DNA from: Erysipelotrichaceae bacterium
GTDB taxonomy: Bacteria > Bacillota_I > Bacilli_A > Erysipelotrichales > Erysipelotrichaceae
DNA: 53,102 nucleotides
Assembly (NCBI GenBank): GCA_030536365.1
Contig: JAUNQE010000002.1
Span: 1 to 53,102, forward strand
Direction of reading: 5' to 3'
Shown one piece after another: positions 35,632 through 42,880 of the stretch (its first letter is position 1; each line of letters starts with the position of its first letter). The notes beneath the pieces are model-generated. The model made no database searches. It worked only from the letters and a program-made list of their open reading frames with translations, and was not told where the DNA came from. Position numbers and translations under genes: made by a program.

Positions 35632-36404
35632 GCCGGATCAGAAATGCCTTCAAAGACAGAAAATCTTTCATAGCGTTTATCACCTGCGGCGATCCGGATC
35701 TAGAGACCACCGAAGAAGCAGTAAAGGAAATGGTCAGACAGGGCGCGGATCTGATTGAACTTGGTATACCTTTCTCGGATCCGACAGCGGAAGGACCGGT
35801 CATCATGGCGGCGGATGAAAGAGCGCTGCAGGCCGGGACTACGACCGACGCAGTCTTTGAGCTTACCGCCAGACTCAGAAAGACAGTCGAAGTACCGATG
35901 GTCTATATGACGTATGCCAACGTCGTTTTCTCCTACGGGACCGAACGCTTCATCGCGAAAGCCGCGGAAGCCGGGATCGACGGACTGATCCTGCCGGATG
36001 TGCCGTTTGAGGAACGGGAAGAATTCGCGGAAGTGTGCCGGAAATACGGTCTCTTGCTGATCTCGATGATCGCGCCGACATCCAGAGACCGGATCGCGTT
36101 GATCGCAAAGGAAGCGGAAGGATTTATCTACATCGTTTCCTCACTGGGAGTGACCGGTGTCCGCTCGGCGATCACGACCGATATCGCGTCGCTCGTCACA
36201 ACGGTCCGTGAGAATACGGATGTTCCCTGTGCAGTCGGTTTCGGGATCTCAACGCCGGAACAGGCAAAAGAGATGGCAGCTCTCAGCGACGGAGCGATCG
36301 TCGGTTCAGCCATCGTCCGCATCGTTGCCGAAAAAGGGAAGGAAGCCGCTATCCCGGCGGGCGAGTATGTCTGTGAAATGGCGGAAGCCGTCCATTCTCT
36401 TTGA
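35628..36404 (+). CDS. trpA: Tryptophan synthase alpha chain
   Basis: 258 residues. It cleaves indole-3-glycerol phosphate and passes indole to TrpB. The catalytic Glu is in [11 protein letters not shown], and Asp/Gly residues follow in SSLGVTGVR and [11 protein letters not shown]. The normally conserved ADGP reads AEGP, as in several gut Firmicutes. Last gene of the operon; a terminator follows. Confidence 0.97.
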   Translation: MSRIRNAFKDRKSFIAFITCGDPDLETTEEAVKEMVRQGADLIELGIPFSDPTAEGPVIMAADERALQAGTTTDAVFELTARLRKTVEVPMVYMTYANVVFSYGTERFIAKAAEAGIDGLILPDVPFEEREEFAEVCRKYGLLLISMIAPTSRDRIALIAKEAEGFIYIVSSLGVTGVRSAITTDIASLVTTVRENTDVPCAVGFGISTPEQAKEMAALSDGAIVGSAIVRIVAEKGKEAAIPAGEYVCEMAEAVHSL

Positions 36405-36426
36405 CAGAAAACGCAGAAACGAAAGA

Positions 36427-36455
36427 AAGGACCATTATGTGAAATGGTCCTTTTG
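36427..36455. terminator. Terminator between trpA and the tRNA array
   Basis: AAGGACCATT and its complement with a 7-base loop, T-rich on both sides (TTTTGG on plus, CTTTCTTT on minus). It can end trpA and the oppositely directed tRNA transcript. Confidence 0.85.
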
Positions 36456-36461
36456 GTTTTA

Positions 36462-36537
36462 TGGTGATGCCAGCCGGAATCGAACCGCGCATTGCGGAGT
36501 TGAAAGCCCCGTTTCCTGACCGTTAGAAGATGGCACC
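36462..36537 (-). tRNA. tRNA-Glu(TTC)
   Basis: 76 nt with encoded CCA. Acceptor stem 7 bp with one G-U; anticodon loop CTTTCAA; T-loop TTCGATT is normal. The T-stem strands CGCGG and CCGGC fail to pair at two positions (49-65, 50-64), so only three T-stem pairs form. Confidence 0.8.
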
Positions 36538-36617
36538 GCTAACGCTGAGCACAGGATGTTGCACACGGCGATCTAGTGAACCACCGCATTTGACTGCTCA
36601 GCTAAAACAGCATGATA
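36538..36617 (-). other. Structured gap within the tRNA array, no recognisable tRNA
   Basis: An 8-bp inverted repeat GCTGAGCA/TGCTCAGC encloses 44 bases holding a hairpin (GGTGG-9-TCGCC) flanked by TGC/GCA. It resembles a tRNA that has lost an arm, or a separate structured RNA. The enclosed part is too short for a normal cloverleaf. Confidence 0.35.
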
Positions 36618-36694
36618 TGGAGCATCAGGCAGGATTTGAACCTGCGCAAACAGGCGTTGCAGACCTGTTCCTTCAGCCACTTGGATACTGATGC
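36618..36694 (-). tRNA. tRNA-Cys(GCA)
   Basis: 77 nt with encoded CCA. Acceptor GCATCAG/CTGATGC perfect, anticodon loop CTGCAAC, T-arm GCAGG-TTCAAAT-CCTGC perfect. D-loop keeps GG. A fully canonical member of the array. Confidence 0.93.
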
Positions 36695-36697
36695 ATC

Positions 36698-36773
36698 TGG
36701 CAGTCCCGACGGGTGCTGCCCCCGCTGTCTCCGGCGTGACAAGCCGGCGCATCTGCTGCTATGCTACAGGACT
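36698..36773 (-). tRNA. tRNA-Asp(GTC)-like, non-canonical D- and T-loops
   Basis: 76 nt, all stems pair (acceptor AGTCCTG/CGGGACT, D-stem GCAT/ATGC, anticodon stem CCGGC/GCCGG, T-stem GCGGG/CCCGT) and CCA is encoded. The anticodon loop TTGTCAC reads Asp codons. The T-loop is GGCAGCA instead of TTCRANY and the D-loop AGCAGCAG lacks GG, so the usual elbow contacts cannot form. Confidence 0.75.
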
Positions 36774-36777
36774 GTAT

Positions 36778-36851
36778 TGGTCGGAACGGCAGGAGTCGGA
36801 CCTGCGAAACACGATTATAAGTCGTGCGTTTTGCCGTTAAACTACGCTCCA
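36778..36851 (-). tRNA. tRNA-Ile(TAT)-like
   Basis: 74 nt with encoded CCA. Anticodon stem CACGA/TCGTG with loop CTTATAA gives anticodon TAT, reading AUA directly. T-stem GCAGG/CCTGC perfect; T-loop TCCGACT has C at position 55 in place of T. The acceptor begins with a U-G pair. Confidence 0.75.
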
Positions 36852-36853
36852 GA

Positions 36854-36937
36854 TGGTGGACAGGGATGGATTTGAACCACCGCGCAGTTAAGACCTGAGT
36901 TACGGTCAGGCACATTCGACCTCTCTGTCACCTGTCC
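36854..36937 (-). tRNA. tRNA-Tyr(GTA)-like with C33
   Basis: 84 nt, class II size, with encoded CCA. Acceptor GGACAGG/CCTGTCC and anticodon stem CCTGA/TCAGG perfect; T-loop TTCAAAT normal. The anticodon loop CCGTAAC has C33 where nearly all elongator tRNAs have U33. The 12-nt variable arm does not form a clear stem. Confidence 0.8.
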
Positions 36938-36942
36938 ATTTA

Positions 36943-37035
36943 TGGCGCCCGTCAGAGGATTCGAACCCCTGCGCCGGTCTCCCGGCCTTCCGGTTTTCAG
37001 GACCGGTCTCTTCAGCCGGACTTGAGTAGACGGGC
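36943..37035 (-). tRNA. tRNA-Ser(TGA)-like with C33
   Basis: 93 nt, class II with a proper variable arm (GCCGG-4-CCGGC), encoded CCA and a normal T-loop TTCGAAT. Acceptor GCCCGTC/GACGGGC perfect. The anticodon loop CCTGAAA again has C33 instead of U33. Confidence 0.82.
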
Positions 37036-37038
37036 GAT

Positions 37039-37112
37039 TGGCTGCTCCGGAATGATTTGAACATTCATCTGCCGAGTCAGAGTCGGCGATCCTGCCGTTG
37101 GACGACGAAGCA
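37039..37112 (-). tRNA. tRNA-Gln(CTG)
   Basis: 74 nt with encoded CCA. Anticodon stem GCCGA/TCGGC with loop CTCTGAC; T-arm GAATG-TTCAAAT-CATTC perfect; D-loop has GG. Canonical. Confidence 0.92.
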
Positions 37113-37117
37113 ATTTC

Positions 37118-37193
37118 TGGTGGATCTTCTCCGTTACGCTCGGAGCCCTTCTGTTCTTCAAACAGACGCTTCCACTAGGTTAGCTTAAGATCC
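37118..37193 (-). tRNA. tRNA-Phe(GAA)-like, non-canonical T-loop
   Basis: 76 nt with encoded CCA. Acceptor GGATCTT/AAGATCC, anticodon stem TCTGT/ACAGA and T-stem CTCCG/CGGAG are perfect. Loop TTGAAGA carries anticodon GAA. The T-loop is AGCGTAA rather than TTCRANY; it nearly matches the T-loop of the adjacent tRNA-His-like gene. Confidence 0.78.
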
Positions 37194-37196
37194 GTT

Positions 37197-37271
37197 TGGG
37201 TGGTCGTAACGGTAACGCTCCGTTTCTCCGGCGGCCACAACGCCGGGTGCTGCTTTACCACTAACGATCAC
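37197..37271 (-). tRNA. tRNA-His(GTG)-like, non-canonical D- and T-loops
   Basis: 75 nt with encoded CCA and the His-specific extra G-1 opposite C73. Anticodon stem CGGCG/CGCCG, loop TTGTGGC. T-stem AACGG/CCGTT perfect but the T-loop is AGCGTTA. The D-loop GTAAAGCAG lacks GG, and the acceptor has an A3-C70 mismatch. Confidence 0.75.
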
Positions 37272-37276
37272 ATAGA

Positions 37277-37352
37277 TGGCTCAGGAACCCGGACTTGAAC
37301 AGGGATCTGCCGGGTCAAAGCCGGCTGTCTTTTCCAGTTAGACGATTCCCGA
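37277..37352 (-). tRNA. tRNA-Gln(TTG)
   Basis: 76 nt with encoded CCA. Anticodon stem GCCGG/CCGGC, loop CTTTGAC; T-loop TTCAAGT normal. One T-stem mismatch (U-C) and one acceptor G-U pair. Otherwise canonical; first in the direction of transcription. Confidence 0.87.
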
Positions 37353-37373
37353 AGGTAAGCGCCGGAAGGCGCT

Positions 37374-37604
37374 TTATTTTCTGATGACGAGTATATCGCT
37401 GACTGTGACGTTGAACAGATCTGCCAGGATGACAAGATTGTCCACGCTCGGCAGAGCGTCACCTCTCTGCCATTTGAAGATCGACTGCGGGTTGTTGAAT
37501 CCAAGCGCGGTCTGCAGATCTTTCACAGTCATTTTGTTTTTCTTTCTCAGCGCAAGGATGTTTGCACCGGTGTCGATCATATCGATCCTCGGAACTGTAT
37601 TCAT
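37374..37604 (-). CDS. Small XRE-family helix-turn-helix regulator
   Basis: 76 residues, nearly all one Cro/C1-type DNA-binding domain: ILALRKKNKMTVKDLQTALGF, then SIFKWQRGDALPSVDNLVILADLF, then VTVSDIL. RBS GGAGG, 7 bases before the ATG. It lies 21 bases upstream of the tRNA array in the same direction, with only a small hairpin (37358-37375, no T-run on this strand) between them, so it may share a transcript with the tRNAs. Confidence 0.85.
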   Translation of the reverse strand: MNTVPRIDMIDTGANILALRKKNKMTVKDLQTALGFNNPQSIFKWQRGDALPSVDNLVILADLFNVTVSDILVIRK

Positions 37605-37620
37605 TTCCTTTCCTCCATTA

Positions 37621-37660
37621 TAAAACCGCTTGTTTCAGTTGGTGCTGCAGAACAAGCGGT
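37621..37660 (-). terminator. Hairpin between small ORF and XRE gene
   Basis: Perfect 10-bp stem ACCGCTTGTT/AACAAGCGGT with a 16-base loop, followed by TTTTAT on the minus strand. It ends the small gene upstream. Confidence 0.75.
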
Positions 37661-37693
37661 CATAAAGTTATCCGTTGATCGATCTAAAAGAGA

Positions 37694-37804
37694 TCAGAGT
37701 TTCCTTCTGCAGCAGTCATAACAAAAATCATCGTCGATAAAGTCTATTGAACGATGCTGGTGTTCCTCATACTGTGAATAATATCTGTTAAGAACTGCTT
37801 TCAT
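37694..37804 (-). CDS. Small 36-residue protein with C-terminal cysteines
   Basis: Starts MKAVLNRYYSQYEEHQ and ends DDDFCYDCCRRKL. A strong AAGGAGA site lies 8 bases upstream of the ATG and a terminator follows, which together support a real small gene. The Cys-x2-Cys-Cys tail could bind metal. Function unknown; it may be involved with the XRE gene downstream. Confidence 0.5.
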   Translation of the reverse strand: MKAVLNRYYSQYEEHQHRSIDFIDDDFCYDCCRRKL

Positions 37805-37869
37805 TTTCAGATCTCCTTCCACCTGCCATTTTAAAGGAAAAAAGGAAGAAATCAAGTAAACCGCTGGTT

Positions 37870-37905
37870 TATACAAAAAACGCCATCCGCGGCGGACGAC
37901 GTTTT
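37870..37905 (-). terminator. Terminator of the DUF1576 gene
   Basis: On the minus strand AACGTCGTCCG and CGGATGGCGTT pair with two wobbles, followed by TTTTTT, about 30 bases after the stop codon. Confidence 0.75.
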
Positions 37906-37928
37906 ATCTGGTTGTGTGTTGGATCGAT

Positions 37929-39197
37929 CTACTCTTTCGCGAACGGCGTCTTCAGCCGGAAGAGATTCTTATACAGGGTATGCAGCATCAGCATGATATA
38001 GGCGACGAAGCCGGCCGCAAAACCGTTGTTGTAGAGGCACAGGAAACCGTGCAGGAAAGAGATATTGGGCGCCACATTGACATGGATCAGACCGGTGATC
38101 ATACCGAAGATCGGTCCGAAATCGCCGGCGATCGGAGCCATGCAGGCGGAGTTCAAAGTCGTCGTCAGGATGCCTGTGCTTCCCAGATCATACTTGAAGA
38201 TGAAGGAGCCCAGAACGATGCCCAGGATCGACCAGGGCATATTGGCCATATGCATACCGTAAGCCGCAAAACCCGGGATCGTCCAGATACAGGAGATGAC
38301 GGGACCATTGATCTGTCCGCCGACCAGGAAGACATAAGCCGTCGCCATCAGTCCGCAGCCGCCCATGTTGATCAGGGTGACCGGGAAGGAAGCTTTAGAG
38401 AAGAAGTCCGCCGGCGCTTTGCCGGTCTGTTTAAGCAGTTCCTTCAGACCCTTGAAGCTCTTTCCGTTAAGGAAGAAGCCTTCGACGATCATGCTGAGAT
38501 AGATCAGCCCGAAGAAAGTGCCGAGCAGAAGGTTGTTGCCGCCGGTGACCGGAAGCGCGTTCTTGGCATAGGTGAAGCCAAGGAAGCGAAAAAGCGTCGC
38601 GATCAGTGTGCAGCAGATGCCTGCGGCAAAACCCATATTGAACAGGTTGTAGCCTTTATGGATCGAGAAGGCATAGGACAGGATGTCCGCAGCCAGGAAA
38701 CCGAGCAGACAGCCTACCGCGAAAGCAGCCAGCAGACGCAGGAATACCGGTCCCTGGACTTTCAGGAAGATATAGCTTACAAAAGGCGCCATGCAGGTCG
38801 AGAACAGCGATGTAACGACATGATTCTTGAACGGATCCTTCTTCATGCGGGAATAGAGGAAGACACCGCAGATCAGCGGCAGGATATTCAGGACATTCTC
38901 GCCATAGAAGGAATAACCGGCGACGATGAAACTGCTGGCGAAGTGTTTGCCGGCAGCGCCGGTATCGAAGATCTTCAGCAGTGTGACAACGAGCAGGAAG
39001 CACAGACCGGCGTTCACGAAGCCCGGTCCGAGACCGAAGTGAAAGGCATCAAATGCCAGAGCGGAATCGGAGCTGATTATCCCAATTAGGCCTTCTTTCA
39101 ATTGTGTGAGTGAGGGACAGAGACAAACACCGAAGAGGATGAATAGACATGCGTAGACAAACAGGTGCGCAAAAATGAAGCTATCTCCCTTTTTCAT
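37929..39197 (-). CDS. DUF1576 multi-pass membrane protein
   Basis: 422 residues with roughly eleven membrane helices. Motifs such as AFHFGLGPGFVNAGL, ALPVTGGNNLLLG and HGFLCLYNNGFAAGFVA match the DUF1576 family of uncharacterised integral membrane proteins in anaerobic Firmicutes. A transport role is plausible but unproven. An extended -10 (TGCGATAAT) ends exactly 6 bases before the ATG, so this gene may also be leaderless, although AAAGG lies close to the start. Confidence 0.82.
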   Translation of the reverse strand: MKKGDSFIFAHLFVYACLFILFGVCLCPSLTQLKEGLIGIISSDSALAFDAFHFGLGPGFVNAGLCFLLVVTLLKIFDTGAAGKHFASSFIVAGYSFYGENVLNILPLICGVFLYSRMKKDPFKNHVVTSLFSTCMAPFVSYIFLKVQGPVFLRLLAAFAVGCLLGFLAADILSYAFSIHKGYNLFNMGFAAGICCTLIATLFRFLGFTYAKNALPVTGGNNLLLGTFFGLIYLSMIVEGFFLNGKSFKGLKELLKQTGKAPADFFSKASFPVTLINMGGCGLMATAYVFLVGGQINGPVISCIWTIPGFAAYGMHMANMPWSILGIVLGSFIFKYDLGSTGILTTTLNSACMAPIAGDFGPIFGMITGLIHVNVAPNISFLHGFLCLYNNGFAAGFVAYIMLMLHTLYKNLFRLKTPFAKE

Positions 39198-39275
39198 GCC
39201 TTTATTATCGCATATTCGGCTGATAAAAACCGAGGATTTCGGGTAGAATGAGGATGAAGAAATGAGGGTAATAAA

Positions 39276-40469
39276 ATGAAAAAACTGATCTTGCTTTTAT
39301 TTACGCTGTGTCTTCTGATCAGCGGCTGCAGTCAGAAAGAAAAGACACCTGAAGAACTGCTGCAGGAAGCTTATGCCAAAGCCGAACAGCTTGATTCGAT
39401 GACGATCACCGGTATGCTGGATCTGACTGTCAGCGCCGGCAGCGAGCTCGTTATTCCGATCGATCTGCTCATGAAAGTCGAAAGAGGTGATAAGGCAGAT
39501 CCGAAAGATGATCTTTCCTACACTGAGATCACCGCAGAGGTCTTTGGCCAGCAGAGCAACACCAAGACCTGGGTGAAGGATGGCGTTTCCTACGTGGAGA
39601 CGGCTGATAGAAAATATATAGGTGATACCGCGGAGACACCGGAGCCGGCAGCCTTTGATGCCGGAAAGATGGCGAAAGCGATCGCAGAGAACGCGGAATC
39701 GATCACAGCGGCTAAAAGCGGCGATTCCACAGTGATCACGGTCAAGCCAACAAAGAAGCTGATCGCGGCGATACTTGAAGCCGGCTCTGCGGAGGAGATC
39801 TCCGGCGACCTTCTGAATAATGAGGTCCTGGAAAGCCTGACATTTGATGACATTCTCATCACGATCGGCAAGGAGGGATATGTCGACAACATCCTGATCT
39901 CCGCTGCCGGCGAGGTAGAAGGGGTCAATATGAAGCTGTCGCTGGATCTGACCGTGTCTGACCGCAACGCGACGAAAGTTCCGGAATTCGATCCGGCAGA
40001 ATTCACCGACGAACCCGAAACAGAACCGGAACCGACCGATGTTTCCGATGACAGCAAGCTGCTGGAGGTCACCTTTGAGGATGATGGTATCACTGCCGGT
40101 TTCGAAGCGAAAAAGGACAGCAATATCGCGATCGTATTTGACGAAGAAGAGTCTTTCGTCGAAATCTATGACGCGAAGTACGAAAACGAAAGAGCTCTCG
40201 GCCTCTTTTTGGGCGCTGATATGACGGATGAACTCCTTGAGGCCGTGCGCACCGGCAAGGACGGTTACGAACTGCGCGAAGAAGCTACAACGGATATCGG
40301 ACCCTACGTTATCGGCTATTCACCTAAGGAGACCGAAATCTTCAATCCGGATACGATCTTCCTGGCCATGCGCTACGAAGGCTATGATCTCGGTTATGTG
40401 ATGGTCGGTTTCGGCGGCGAAGAGGATTTCCTCGATCTTTTAGACAATCTCAGTTTTTATACCAAGTAA
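39276..40469 (+). CDS. Lipoprotein of unknown function
   Basis: 397 residues with a lipobox ending LLISGCSQKE. The N-terminal half (EELLQEAYAKAEQLDSMTI... DLTVS) resembles LolA/DUF6612-like lipoproteins that scan hydrophobic ligands. An acidic Glu/Pro/Thr linker (EPETEPEPTDVSDDS, about residues 245-260) leads into a C-terminal alpha/beta domain. RBS GAGGG precedes the ATG. No catalytic motif is visible. Confidence 0.7.
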   Translation: MKKLILLLFTLCLLISGCSQKEKTPEELLQEAYAKAEQLDSMTITGMLDLTVSAGSELVIPIDLLMKVERGDKADPKDDLSYTEITAEVFGQQSNTKTWVKDGVSYVETADRKYIGDTAETPEPAAFDAGKMAKAIAENAESITAAKSGDSTVITVKPTKKLIAAILEAGSAEEISGDLLNNEVLESLTFDDILITIGKEGYVDNILISAAGEVEGVNMKLSLDLTVSDRNATKVPEFDPAEFTDEPETEPEPTDVSDDSKLLEVTFEDDGITAGFEAKKDSNIAIVFDEEESFVEIYDAKYENERALGLFLGADMTDELLEAVRTGKDGYELREEATTDIGPYVIGYSPKETEIFNPDTIFLAMRYEGYDLGYVMVGFGGEEDFLDLLDNLSFYTK

Positions 40470-40484
40470 TAAAGGAGACCGCTG

Positions 40485-40844
40485 ATGAACGAGAAAGAAT
40501 GCGTACGACAGTTCCTTAAGGCATTTCCGGAATACAAGGATGAATATGACGATCATATCCTGCAGAACGGAAAACTGCACATCCATGTCTTTTTCGGAGA
40601 GATCAACAGTCTGTTTCTCCGCACCAAACTGGACGAACCGGAGAAAGCGAAAGCGTATTTCGACTACGTGGAAAAAATGAACCGGGAAGGGGATGAAGCG
40701 GTACGGAAGATCGTCCGCCGTACGATCCTCGAACGCATCAAGGACGAACCGGGAGCCTGGGAGGTCTTCACAAAAACAGCCTCCGCGGAATTCGTACAGC
40801 AGGCACAGGAGATCCTGGAAGAACTCGGAAAATCCGCGCAGTAA
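40485..40844 (+). CDS. Hypothetical protein of the DUF7674 type
   Basis: 119 residues, soluble and charged: MNEKECVRQFLKAFPEYKDEY, a central LHIHVFFGEIN strand and a helical C-terminus ending in EILEELGK. Proteins of this kind are sometimes immunity or DUF7674-like proteins, but the assignment is tentative. It follows the lipoprotein gene by 15 bases with RBS AAAGGAG, so it is likely in the same operon. Confidence 0.6.
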   Translation: MNEKECVRQFLKAFPEYKDEYDDHILQNGKLHIHVFFGEINSLFLRTKLDEPEKAKAYFDYVEKMNREGDEAVRKIVRRTILERIKDEPGAWEVFTKTASAEFVQQAQEILEELGKSAQ

Positions 40845-40864
40845 GATCATTCTTTGAACAAATG

Positions 40865-40904
40865 AAAACAGAAGCCATGCACTGCATAGCTTCTGTTTTT
40901 TAGC
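40865..40904. terminator. Bidirectional terminator
   Basis: Perfect 11-bp stem AAAACAGAAGC/GCTTCTGTTTT between convergent genes. Confidence 0.88.
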
Positions 40905-40920
40905 ATTCGGATCTTTTTTC

Positions 40921-42252
40921 TTATTGCGTGAGTTCCTGATAGAGTTTCGTGATCTCGCCGGTTTCTCTGCTGCCAAGCAGGAAATAGCCGTCTGCATTAT
41001 GGATCAGCAGCCAGGGACCGTTCGTCGGATCCAGCATGACCTTGATCCGGTAATAGTCATCGGCTGTGAAATCGCCTTTGAGCAGCTTGTTGGTCCCGGT
41101 GCCCCAGTAGCGGCTGAGACCTTTCGGAAGCTTTTCCAGAAGCTCGATGCTGTCGGCACTTTCAAGATCGATCTCATAGTCTGTCCAGCCGGCCTCGGCT
41201 TTGAGGACATTTCCTTCCATTTTTAAGGAAATCGGCTGATAGCTCATCTGATCCAGCGCGATCCCCAGGAAAGGCATTCCCAGAAGAAGAAGGATCGTGG
41301 CGACAATCATGAACTTTCCAAAACCGGAAGCCAGGTTTACCGTAGAGTTCAAACCGATACGGGAATTGATGATCGCGTTATGATCGTCGGGATTGTAATA
41401 GAGAAAACCGCCAAGCCATTTGTCATCGTCATCGATATACGCGCCGGCACCGGAGGATTCCGTAAGTTTTTCCTGCATCTTGCGCATCCGCATTTCGATA
41501 CGGAGCGCGAAGACACATACTGCGACCGTCAGTACGGTCATAAGCACAATGAGCAGTGTGCCGTTCTGCCGGCCGAAGAGGAAGATCAGACTGACGGAAG
41601 CCATCATCCAGGATATCAGCAGCCAGACTTTTCCCCAGTTGTAGCGGCGGATCCTTGTCAGAGCGATCGTCAGCTCGGTATTCTCATCGACCATCTCCGC
41701 TTTGTTGCGGTACAGATAGCGGTAACCGAACCAGAGGAGTATACAGCACACGGTGTTGATCAGATAGATCGGCCAGGAACTGCGGTCAAAAAGGAAGGGG
41801 AGAGCGCTGATGAGCACCGGCAGGGCAAAGAAGACAGGCGAGATCCAGCGTTCATTACCGATCGCGCGGGTATCCACATAGATCTTCCGGCTTTCCTTTT
41901 TCCAGCCTTTTTCAGCCTTGATGTCCATCAGCCGGCGGTGCGCTTTGATATAGGGAATGTAGGGCAGGAAGATACAGAGGTCGATCCAGATCATCCAGAC
42001 AGTCATCATCCAGCGGTCAAGCTGCGGCAGCAGACAGATCAGCAGACTTCCGCACAGAGCGACAGTGATCAGGATCTCCGTCTTTTTGAATCTGTCGAGT
42101 ACCGTGAGGACATCCGGATCCTCGTGAGCTTCCTGCGGCAGGGTAACACCAAGAACGATATTCTTTTTAAAACGGGTCTCGTTGATCAGCATCCAGCACA
42201 TAAGGGGTGCGATCCAGATGGTTGAAAAGATAATGATCAGTTTCGTCGTCAT
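40921..42252 (-). CDS. DUF5808-domain membrane protein
   Basis: 443 residues with about eight membrane helices. The segment DDDDKWLGGFLYYNPDDHNAII followed by GLNSTVNLAS (near residue 275-310) is the DUF5808 signature. The C-terminal part is a soluble domain resembling the PH-like domain of YvbH/YdbT-like proteins. It overlaps the GntR gene by 4 bases. A GntR-membrane-protein pair of this kind, often with DUF1648, is typical of Firmicutes; the role may be in envelope stress. Confidence 0.78.
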   Translation of the reverse strand: MTTKLIIIFSTIWIAPLMCWMLINETRFKKNIVLGVTLPQEAHEDPDVLTVLDRFKKTEILITVALCGSLLICLLPQLDRWMMTVWMIWIDLCIFLPYIPYIKAHRRLMDIKAEKGWKKESRKIYVDTRAIGNERWISPVFFALPVLISALPFLFDRSSWPIYLINTVCCILLWFGYRYLYRNKAEMVDENTELTIALTRIRRYNWGKVWLLISWMMASVSLIFLFGRQNGTLLIVLMTVLTVAVCVFALRIEMRMRKMQEKLTESSGAGAYIDDDDKWLGGFLYYNPDDHNAIINSRIGLNSTVNLASGFGKFMIVATILLLLGMPFLGIALDQMSYQPISLKMEGNVLKAEAGWTDYEIDLESADSIELLEKLPKGLSRYWGTGTNKLLKGDFTADDYYRIKVMLDPTNGPWLLIHNADGYFLLGSRETGEITKLYQELTQ

Positions 42253-42620
42253 TTGTTTCCTTCCTCCTCGTATAGCGTTTCACAGATCCGGAGGATCTCT
42301 TCTTTGGTAAGTCCGGCAAGACGGAGCTCGGAAAGATGGAGACGCAGCTGCTCCAGTGTAGCTGCGGGGACCTCGTTTCTTCCGGAGACAGCGACTTTCG
42401 CGCCGCTGCGGCGGTCCGTCGTGATATAACCTTCCTGTTTGAGGATCTGGTAAGCCTTGGACACCGTCATCATATTGATGCCGCTTTCTTCCGCCAGCGC
42501 CCGGATCGTGGGCAGCTGTTCACCCGGTTTCAGTTTGCCTTCGGCGATCCCGACGACGATCTGGTTGCGCAGCTGCTGGTAGATCGGCACACTGCTGTTG
42601 AAATCAAAGTTCAGGATCAT
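42249..42620 (-). CDS. GntR-family (YtrA subfamily) transcriptional regulator
   Basis: 123 residues from ATG 42620, selected because AAGGAGG lies 6 bases upstream. The wHTH (SSVPIYQQLRNQIVVGIAEG, LPTIRALAEESGINMMTVSKAY, GYITTDRRSG) is followed by a short two-helix dimerisation tail, which is the YtrA type. It should repress its own operon through the inverted repeat upstream and so control the DUF5808 membrane protein. Confidence 0.92.
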   Translation of the reverse strand: MILNFDFNSSVPIYQQLRNQIVVGIAEGKLKPGEQLPTIRALAEESGINMMTVSKAYQILKQEGYITTDRRSGAKVAVSGRNEVPAATLEQLRLHLSELRLAGLTKEEILRICETLYEEEGNK

Positions 42621-42631
42621 AACATACCTCC

Positions 42632-42654
42632 TTGCATTAGAAATAGTAATGCAA
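42632..42654. promoter_or_regulatory. Operator for the GntR/YtrA regulator
   Basis: Perfect inverted repeat TTGCATTA-7-TAATGCAA, 12 bases upstream of the start codon; a third half-site (AATGCAA, 42657-42663) follows. Position and symmetry suit autorepression. Confidence 0.75.
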
Positions 42655-42723
42655 ATAATGCAAATTGTCAATATCGCCGGTTTGGGCATAAAAAAACTGT
42701 CTTTGCAGACAGTGATTCTTTAA

Positions 42724-42800
<77 letters not shown>

Positions 42801-42880
42801 ATGACTATTAACTAGTATACCTTCAAAGATGCGATTGGGCAAGAGAAAGTTTACTTTTTGTTAATAGTTTTTTAAGTTTG

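Noticed and set aside
36943-37035. Selenocysteine tRNA
   Set aside because: The anticodon is TGA, reading UCA (Ser), not TCA, and the acceptor and variable arms are of ordinary tRNA-Ser size.
37914-39089. Long open frame antisense to the DUF1576 gene
   Set aside because: Rich in Asp, Gln, Arg and Glu with no domain, as expected opposite a membrane protein gene. The minus-strand gene has clear helices and family motifs.
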